Source: Isoetes taiwanensis
Lineage: Eukaryota; Streptophyta; Lycopodiopsida; Isoetales; Isoetaceae
Assembly (NCBI GenBank): GCA_021234155.1
Contig: JAJEKV010000024.1
Span: 19,251,060 to 19,315,059, forward strand
Direction of reading: 5' to 3'
DNA: 64,000 bases
Shown here: positions 56,598 through 64,000 of the stretch, in pieces
How the letters are laid out: the number at the start of each line of letters is the position of its first letter
Numbering within the stretch: the stretch's first letter is position 1
Made by a program: the position numbers and the translations under genes
The notes under the pieces: generated by a model
Databases searched by the model: none
What the model was told of the DNA's origin: nothing
What the model saw: the letters and a program-made list of their open reading frames with translations, nothing else

Positions 56598-59013
56598 TCC
56601 ACTATATTTATCAAGTTGTAAATATCATGTATGCCAGCTTACCATTTATAGAGCAACCTGTAGATTTATTGAAATCATTGAAATTATTGAATGGGACCAA
56701 AATTGCCTTGAAGTGAGCATACATCTTCTTATCACTGGAAGTACCTTTAAGAACAGATTTCAGAGCAGTCCAGGATATGATAGAATTGTTATTCTTATAA
56801 AGATCTCTGATAGAAGTAATTCCTATGCTGGACCATTTACTATAGATTTTAGGATGTTTTATGGCCATGACTTTAGAATTATGATCAGAAAAAATTGGAG
56901 ACCAAAACAAATTAGTGCTCATAGTAGCATCTGAAAATTTATTTCTCTGAAGCACAGGGTGGATTTTATTCCAAGCCATGATTAAATTCCTCATAAGAGG
57001 GGAGGTGTTTGGAGCAGGATGTAAGTCAACAAAAGCATATTCAGGGAGAGAGTGCTTGATAGAGGGACGTCCTGAAGGATAGAAATATTTAGCCAGTGAG
57101 CTATGAATTGAGAGGCAGGAGAGCTATTTCCCATAATTGTTCTCCAAATGTATTTGCCTGCTAAAGAACATGCCTGCAAGTAAAGATTTTTGCACCCTAG
57201 ACCTCCAAATTTCTTTGGTCTTGCAATTGATTTCCAGTTAACAAGATGAGATCCATTCCAAATGAAATTTCAATAGTTTTTTTCCATTTCGTAATATATG
57301 ACTTTAGGAGCAACAAGGGCAGAGGAGAAGTAGACATGAGAAGATGCTAGCATGTAATTTGCAATAATTGTCCACCGCAAAGGATATACAGTTCCTCAGA
57401 ATTATTCAGTTTCCTTTTATTCTCTCAGAGAATTGGATCCCAAAGACCTCTCAAACTTGGATTAAGAGAGAGAGGCATACCCAATAAATTTGAAGCTTGA
57501 TTGCAAATCGAGGACGTAAATACCACGGATGGAAGAATGATCAACATCTCCAATAATCTTGCTTTTTTCAAGGTTCATGTGCACTCCCGAGGTAGCAGAG
57601 AAATCTTTAATGAGATCTAAAAATCTGTTGACATTGTTAGGATTGGAATCTAGGAAAGCAAAAGTGTCATCAGCATATTGTGAGATTGTGAGGATGTCTA
57701 AGTTATTTGGAAGTTTGAGGCCAGATAGAGCACCAGAATTCTGCATGCTTAACAACACATCTAGTAAGCATCTCAGCAACAATGAGGAAGAGATATGGTG
57801 CTAAAGGGCAGCCTTGCCTTACACCTTTTGCCAAGGGGAAGAATTTAGAGGGTGATCCATTAATCAGAACTGCTGAATTGGACATAGAATTCAATCCTTA
57901 GAGATGAGCTTGGATTGGGATCCCATTTTTTTTAAGGCAATTTCAATAAAGTTCCAACATAAAGATCAAAGGCTCTCTTAAAGTCTAATTTCAAAAGGAT
58001 GCAAGATTGGTTCGAAATCCTATTCCAATGCAGGCCTTCCATTGCACTAATGTAGTTATCTAAGATGAACCTATTAGGAAGAAAGGCTGATTGATTGACA
58101 CTGATATTCGTCTGGAGATAAGCTTGAATTCTATTGGCAATTATTTTAGCACAAAGCTTATATGAAGAGTTAGTTAGAGATATAGGCCTCCATTCAGCAA
58201 AAGAGGTAGGATTTTCCACTTTTGGCACCAAGGTAATAAAACCTGCAGAGATAGAGGAGTGCAAATGATTTGAAGCCCAGAAGCCATGCACAAGACCAAT
58301 AATGTCAGATTTCATAATATCCCAGAATTGGATATAAAATTCTGGAGGAAATCCATCAGGGCCAGGAGATTTGTCTTTAGAGAAACTTCTCAGAGTTTTA
58401 AAAATTTCATCTTCAATGGGAGCAGAAGTCAAAGATATGTCCATGCAATCAATAGGATTTGGCAAGACTGCATCTATAGCCAAGAATCTGTCTTTAGCCG
58501 AAATTTCATAAGCAGTGAGATCATTTTCCTTGAAAAGAGTAGAGTAGCTGTCATAGAAGAAGTTTTTAATGTCAGAGCTCGAGCTAAGCATGGAGCCAGA
58601 ACCATTATTTACTTGATTTATGGAATTCTTCAGAAGCCTATTTTTGGCCACTTTGAAAAAAAAAATTGAGCTGCCATAGTCTATTTCACTGTTGTACTTA
58701 ATTTTGCATTTAATGGCAGAAAACTTGGCTTCTCTCTCCTCAATGCTTTTTAAGAATCTCTCAAGTAATTCTTCCCCCACATGCAGATTGTAAATATGAG
58801 GATCAACTTGAAGCAGAGATCTGATTTCTTTCATTTTATTCAAAAGGTTTTCCTTTTCCTGAACTTTAGCCATGTGCTTGTTTTTGGCACATTTCTTGAT
58901 CCAATCCTTGGATTTTTTTATCTTGTAGTAAAAATGTTTCATTGATGAATTTGGCAACGTGGGATCAATAGATTGATAAAAATCAGCAAACTCCTGTTGG
59001 AAGGAAGCATTCT
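56598..59013 (-). pseudogene. LINE reverse transcriptase ORF2, right arm
   Basis: Minus strand. The frame reaching 57932 carries the lysine-rich linker and then RT: SPGPDGFPPEFYIQFW, VENPTSFAEWRPISLTNSSY, NQSAFLPNRFILDNY and LDFKRAFDL with a catalytic Asp. After a shift come FPLAKGVRQGCPLAPYLFLI (57703-57894) and SQYADDTFAFLDSN (57462-57782), the YADD site, then the C-terminal region to 56611. It is much better preserved than the left-arm copy, with only two or three breaks. The frame as read begins in R1 repeat sequence at 59116, which is not LINE; the true upstream part lies at 63851-64000. Confidence 0.85.
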
Positions 59014-59475
59014 CATTATTAACATAAACCATTGCATTTAACACATCTAGATTAAAATCCCCCTTAAACCCCCTTTGGTTTGGGTGCATATTCATACGGG
59101 GGGTTACTCCGGGCAACGAGGGCTGTCAGATGGGCATATTTGCCCTTTATTCCAAGATCTGGACCGTACATAGCGATCCTCGTTTGTGGGGTATGCATAT
59201 ACAAGTTTTTGTATACTGTATATTAAGGTTTACAAAATACTATAAGGTTTGAGAGAATGTACTTAATGGTGTTAATTTTGTACATGTATTGTGAATATAT
59301 TTTAAGGGCTCTCGCTGCCCTACGTAATCCCCCCGTGTGAATATGCACCCAAACCAAAGGGGGTTTAAGGGGGATTTTAATCTAGATGTGTTAAATGCAA
59401 TGGTTTATGTTAATAATGTTAATGGTAGTTGTGTGTTGATTGTTATATTTAGAAAAATTTTGGGCCCTTCGGGCC
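59014..59475 (-). repeat. R1 repeat, outer copy
   Basis: Inverted arms ATTAACATAAACCATTGCAT (59017) and ATGCAATGGTTTATGTTAAT (59393) enclose a CACGGGGGG...CCCCCGTG core. The perfect GGGCCC-TTC-GGGCCC hairpin lies at about 59461-59475. Confidence 0.8.
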
Positions 59476-60989
59476 CTAACTAAAGCAAATATAGGTAAAC
59501 TTTATGGGCCTAAATATTAATTACTAAAAAGCACAATAACATGAAGACAAACAAATTATTTCCATGGCAAATGGATTCAATTGATGATTGCATGTATGCA
59601 TTCTTATATACATGGCATTCAAGTATTACCCATTTTTCTCAAAACAGTCAATAAGCCGCTTAAAAATTTCCTAGCACTCTATATATACATGGCACTCAGA
59701 TATTCCCCATTCTTCTCAAAATAGTCAATAAGCCGCTTAAGGCCCCGAGACACTGTTGCAGCAGTATCACAAATGATTTCCTATCCTATATTGGCATTTA
59801 TGGATTAATCACGAAGTCGAGTATGATCTATGCATAATACAACCATAGGCCGTGCACAAGCTAATCCTAACCATAGCCGTGAAGCATTTGTTTCCTCTAG
59901 TGAAGATACGCCCGAAAGTAGCAATGTCAATAATTTTCGAACTCCCCGTGGCGTATAAACACCGCTCAATTCCTCATCCTTGCCCATAACAATTTCATTG
60001 TGATTTAATCATATCTTAGGTAAATGCCTTTTCCAACTAGAAAGGGGAACAGATAAAGTTTACCTTATGGACCTTGTCTTGTATAACAAATTGTAAACCG
60101 AGGCAATAACAAAAGAAGTAAGGCATTAACCATAGATTTCAAGGAACTGCAATGACAAGGCGCCAAAGCAAAATTTGTAAAGATAGCAATTGCATGGCTA
60201 GCTGAACATCATAAGCTCGTGATTCACCGTTTTCAATTTTTCTATGTTAATTGACAAGATAAATGACCAACAAGTATCAAATTGTTCATTTCCCGGATTA
60301 TGCAATCCTTGCCTTCTTTCCATGTGGAATCTCATCCCACCAAGGATGATTGTCTGCCGATAACCAAATAAGCAACTTTCAGCAAGGCTTTCGAGTAGCC
60401 TTTTGCATTATTATAAACCTGGTCATGATTGGCCATAGGGCATTCATTCACTAGGGATGATAGAGCCCATCTTCCTATGAAAAAAGCTGGCACTTTTTTC
60501 CGCAGAAATCAAAACAATAGAATACTTTCCACTTGCCCTTCTAGAAACAAGAATCCTAACAATATAAAACAGACCTTTTCAGTTGAGACGGACGGTGGAG
60601 AGCTATGGAGAAGCATACAAAGAGCTAAATTACGGGTCTCGTTCATGGCCACAATATCAACACATGGCTCGTTGTTTCGCTTCAACCCATCGGATGATTT
60701 CCCAAGCACCATAGAAAGAGCTGGCCACCTAAATATCTTCGCCGCTTTAAAGATGCATCATGTTCCGTAAACTGGTGCATCATGAGAGCAATTTTATAGT
60801 ATTCTTCGGGAGAGCCCAACATTGAGCCTTGCCGACTTTTGCAGAAGTGATTGGATCAGCTGTACAAAAGTCGCTTCCCATTAAATCAGGATATTTTTGC
60901 CTCGCATTGGCATATATACAAAGCCATTTTATTCATGTTAGAAAGCTTTATAATACCGCAAGTGCTAAACTTGCATCTTCAAGGCTTTT
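59476..60989. other. Body of R2-R1 copy ii, with a weakly protein-like stretch
   Basis: AT-rich. At 59590-59760 a phrase (ATATACATGGCA.TCA..TATT.CCCATT and AGTCAATAAGCCGCTTAA) occurs twice about 65 bases apart. Minus-strand frames between 60850 and 60430 look partly coding (LSPEEYYKIALMMHQFTEHD-like, then ETRNLALCMLLHSSPPSVST), and may be exons of the gene at 60990-61338. Nothing else is recognisable. Confidence 0.35.
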
Positions 60990-61338
60990 CTCATCAAGCA
61001 GCTGTTTTATTTGTCACGACATCAATCGTTAATGATGCAAGCCACAAAAGCAAACCGGTATTTTCCATCAAGTATTTTGCCAAGCCAGCGATCTGCAATC
61101 TGCAATAACCGAGTTTTAATCCCAGAGTTCCTTACTTGATATTCTGGCAAGACTTCCCAAAAGGATCAACAGCACAAACATGATCGTCACACATGGCTTT
61201 ACAGGCAGCATTTTTCTGTTGAGTGAAATATGCGTGCAACCCATGTGACGAAGCAAATCGCCGCAGCACGGATTGCAGAAACCTTATTGGGCTGGAGTCC
61301 ATTTCCATCTCCATGTACCCCGTGATCTTACGCAACAC
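60990..61338 (-). pseudogene. Exon-like gene fragment carried by the R2-R1 element
   Basis: The frame from 61338 reads MEMEMDSSPIRFLQSVLRRF, then HGLHAYFTQQKNAACKAMCD and DPFGKSCQNI. At CAA-GTAAGG (about 61135) there is a good splice donor. 36 bases later, after TTATTGCAG, the reading resumes in frame as LQIAGLAKYLMENTGLLLWL and ends KTAA-stop near 60997. The intron is too short for a plant and may have been shortened. The peptide looks like a conserved host protein end, but I cannot name it. It is probably a captured gene piece. Confidence 0.4.
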
Positions 61339-61654
61339 TCAACTTTGGGCCCGATACCAATAACCAACTTCAAAGAAGAAGAAAGCATGCATGTGTGAGT
61401 GTAACGAGCACAGAGCATGGATACTCTGCACCAAAAATGAATGCACCACATATGGAGAAGTTGACGAGGCTGTATTGAGAAGACCAGCAAGAAGGATTGA
61501 AGAGAGGAAACTGCCGGACCCTAAAGTCGAACCCTAAAGTTGAATGGCTCGTTGCTTGCATGGCCTTCATAAAATAAAATTAATTAAGTTTTTAAGGAAC
61601 AAAAACATGAAAGGCAAAACCATTGCAAAACCATAGATAAAATGCCATTCAAAT

Positions 61655-61787
61655 ATGAGATCTAGTGTGCACTCTAGATATACTGATTAGTATGCCTCGT
61701 GCAATACGCCCATGAAATAAAAACCATGCCAAAAAGCGTATAAAATCACAAAAAAAACCCCCTGTTATAATGCTACACACGGGGGGT
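61655..61787 (-). repeat. R2 repeat, inner copy
   Basis: Minus strand TGTAGCATTATAACAGGGGG followed by a T run and, further on, CTAGAGTGCACAC. It directly abuts the R1 core at 61788. Confidence 0.75.
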
Positions 61788-62160
61788 GACTCCGGGCAAC
61801 GAGAGCTGTTGGATAGGCATATTCAACCCTTATTTCTTAATCTACACCGTACGTAAAGTTCCTCGTTTGTGGGGTATGCAAGTACACAAATTGGTATACC
61901 GTATAAGAATATATGCAAAATACTATAAGATTTGAAGCAAAATACTATATGGTGTTGATTTTGTACCTGGGAAATATAATTATAACAGCTCTCGCTGCCC
62001 TACGTCACCCCCCGTGTGAATAAGCACCCAAACCAAAGGGGGTTTAAGGGGGATTTTAATTTAAATATGTTGGACCCAATGGTTGTGTTAATTAATGTTA
62101 AAGGTACTTATGTATTAGTTGTTATACAAAAAAAAAATTTGGGCCCTTCGGGCCCTAAAA
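61788..62160 (-). repeat. R1 repeat, inner copy lacking one outer arm
   Basis: Core CACGGGGGGTGACTCCGGGC (61788) to GTCACCCCCCGTG (about 62015), then a single outer arm GGGGGATTTTAATTTAAATA and the hairpin GGGCCC-TTC-GGGCCC (about 62141-62155). The arm that should lie before 61788 is replaced by R2. Confidence 0.75.
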
Positions 62161-63739
62161 AAGCCATTTCGTCTCATTGTAATATGTTGAACTAATATGT
62201 AATATTTACAATTAAAAAAAAAAAAGAATTGTTAATAATCCCCTTTGGTAATAACTAGTAATTTTAACAATAACCAAGCAATAACAACAGTAATACGAGT
62301 AATAATATGAATATGTAATATGGTAGATATTGTGAGGAAGGGTTCCATTTTAATTTTCCAAGGTTAAAGGATTTTGAACAAAAATAGATAAGGAAACAAT
62401 GTTTTTTACCCACTTTTGGAATTAGGGCAGCGTTAGGTTTCAACATTCGACATGGCAGCTGCTAGGGTTTCAACATTCGAAATGGCAGCTGCATGCTTCA
62501 GACTAGGGTTTCAACATTCGAGATGGCATTTTGCATGCTTCGTGACATGGTTCTCGAGTGCTTGGATTTGATCTAGCGGTGTTGGCAGAGCATGGGGTAG
62601 AGACGATTCTATAGCAGATCCAAACTGGTGGATCGATTTTTGAAGCCACAAAGTGAATGTACATAATAACAATACGTCTCTGATAGCATTGGAATGCATT
62701 GGATGCAAGCTCCAGAAGGTTTATTCTCAGCATATTTGTGCCACTGTTCCAACTTGCCTAATTTTGATTGCTGCTTACATGTATTCAACAAAGCTTGAGA
62801 TGCCGCAAATGCCCATAATCAGATTCTCGTTTCTTTTTGTTTCCACATGGACTTTCTATAGAATACTGGTCATGCAAACATCTGATCCCATCTGATCTCA
62901 TGGTACACTGCTGCTTATGTCCACCATTCAATTTGAGGCTTTTTCTACAAGGATGTTGATATCCCTCTTCCACGCTGACCTCCCTAATGCCGCATGTAAC
63001 TGTTTTATACAAGGACATGAAAATATAATGTGCATGGAGAGCAAATTGTGTAGGATTTCTCGCATGGCTAGAATGCAAGGTAGTGGAGGAAATTCTATTA
63101 GCGGAAGGGATTCCATTAACATGCCTACAAAAGGGTTCATATAAAGACAAAAAGGATGAGAAGGTTCATGCCAACGAGAAGAGGATATGGCATAGGCTGC
63201 GTATGAATACTTTGCTCGACCAAACTAGATGGAAAACAGAGCAACACATACCTGCAAGTAGAAGGAAAGACCAATATCTTTGCCGTTTGGGTCACTGTGA
63301 AAAGTTTTCCGAAAACTACTTAACCGACAGTTCTTTTCGACCGTCGCCTTTGTCACTTCCATACTTGCAGACTCAACTCTTCTACGGTACGGTGCTCCAA
63401 CAAAACCCTCATAAAAACCGTTGGCCATACCCATGAGCTCTGCCTGGCCGCCGGGCTTCGTGTAAGCACAAAGGAGGCAAGGCAAGTTTTCTAGCTGCAA
63501 TGAACTGCGGGCGGAAAATTGAGATTGCCCTGTATTCAAGTCTGTGCATTCAAACAACAAAATAAAACTCTAAAATATGTGACTCAAACTTTGCATGCCA
63601 AAAAAAAAAAACGGGTAAAATTAAAAAAAGAAAGAAAAAACTCTGCCCCTAAAATAAAAAGAGGGCTTTTGTTGTGAGCCCTTGGATGTTGGACCATTGA
63701 AAAAAAAAAAGCTAAATCAACGGCTAAGAAATGGTGCAC
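62161..63739. other. Body of R2-R1 copy i with unassigned coding-like pieces
   Basis: At 62437-62535 the phrase TAGGGTTTCAACATTCGA is repeated (62473, 62503) with GATGGCA.TT.GCATGCTTC. Minus-strand frames at 62928-63140 (GMLMESLPLIEFPPLPCIL, AMREILHNLLSMHIIFSC) and 63225-63560 (LENLPCLLCAYTKPGG) look like host exons, but I do not recognise them. The rest is AT-rich without features. Confidence 0.3.
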
Positions 63740-63850
63740 TCTAGATGTACGCATTAGTACATCTATTCGAATACGCCATGAAATCTTAGGCAAACCTTTG
63801 TGAAAAGCGTACAAAAACACAAAAAAAACCCCCTGTTATTATGCTACATA
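63740..63850 (-). repeat. R2 repeat, outer end of the insertion
   Basis: Minus strand ATATGTAGCATAATAACAGG, a T run, GTACGCTTTTCACAAAGG and CTAGAGTGCACCATTTC. It corresponds to 11059-11190. Confidence 0.75.
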
Positions 63851-64000
63851 TTGAAGCAGAGAGCAATTTAATTTGAAGGGGATATTTCCACCTCTGGGGG
63901 AACTTAGCAGGTGCTTAGTATTAAGAAATTGAGGTTGGTGATCCGAAATGGAAGTACCTTCATCACTTGTTACAAATCAATTGTCCCAGAAATCAGAATT
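63851..64000 (-). pseudogene. LINE endonuclease end, right arm, cut by window edge
   Basis: Reverse complement of about 16609-16752: NSDFWDN, FVTSDEGTSISDHQPQF and NTKH, the end of the LINE endonuclease domain with its SDHxP motif, leading into the linker. It shows that the right arm of the inverted repeat continues outside the window and that 59014-63850 is an insertion. Confidence 0.8.

Larger units (their letters stand above)
59014..63850 (-). mobile_element. 4.8-kb insertion in the LINE: two R2...R1 elements in tandem
   Basis: The LINE reading breaks at 59014 and resumes at 63851, while in the left arm the two parts are adjacent near 16752. On the minus strand the insert reads R2 (63850-63740), body, R1 (62150-61788), R2 (61787-61655), body, R1 (59475-59014): two copies of the same family head to tail, joined at CCGTG-TGTAGCAT. 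Both ends match the insertion in tnp2 at 11064-14118. No transposase gene is visible. Bodies differ between copies and contain exon-like pieces. Confidence 0.7.
35432..64000 (-). repeat. Right arm of giant inverted repeat (reaches window edge)
   Basis: Inverted counterpart of 16609-32487: copia gag, satellite, CACTA-like element, Helitron 1 end, Helitron 2, LINE. It is about 12.7 kb longer because the satellite is 8.3 kb longer and the LINE holds a 4.8-kb insertion, offset by a smaller copia remnant. The arm continues beyond 64000. Confidence 0.9.

Noticed and set aside
57932-59116. 394-codon ORF taken as a gene with its start at 59116
   Set aside because: The first 34 or so codons are R1 repeat sequence. 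The rest is LINE RT, whose real upstream part is at 63851-64000.
60429-60770. 113-codon plus-strand ORF in the insertion
   Set aside because: No domain or splice signals support it. The minus strand of the same region looks more protein-like.

Overview
The window looks like repeat-dense nuclear DNA of a land plant. It holds Ty1/copia elements primed by initiator-methionine tRNA, a CACTA (tnp2-type) transposon with spliced coding segments, an L1-type LINE, Helitron ends and a long tandem satellite. I see no intact single-copy host gene and no rRNA, tRNA or CRISPR. The species cannot be fixed from the sequence. Most coding pieces are transposon genes in several frames; only short parts are open.

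Layout. 1-7314: two Ty1/copia internal regions in tandem on the minus strand, sharing one LTR; the element at 1746-7314 has both LTRs. 7315-16086: a degenerate CACTA element with a SET-like fragment, tnp2 transposase, DUF4218 and DUF4216 segments and a right terminus at 16086; it is interrupted at about 11064-14118 by another element. 16090-19222: a LINE (endonuclease, reverse transcriptase). 19223-21455: two Helitron copies end to end, one carrying a 1.6-kb polypyrimidine tract. 21456-23960: a CACTA-like non-autonomous element. 23961-31283: a GC-rich satellite of about 1.1 kb per unit. 31280-36192: broken copia copies facing each other. From 36189 to the window end the same series returns in reverse: satellite (15.6 kb), CACTA-like element, Helitron end, second Helitron (1,850 bp in both arms), LINE. 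In this arm the LINE is split by a 4.8-kb insertion (59014-63850).

The window is therefore mostly one very large imperfect inverted repeat. The arms run from 16609 or earlier to about 32487 and from about 35432 past 64000, around a 2.9-kb copia spacer. The arms are almost identical in some stretches, but their satellite copy number differs about two-fold.

A second pattern cuts across everything. When copies of one element are compared, their differences cluster at CAG and CTG triplets, which read as CGG, CG, ACG or TT in the altered copy. This does not look like C-to-T decay. It fits sequencing error at CHG-methylated cytosines, so many frameshifts here may be technical.
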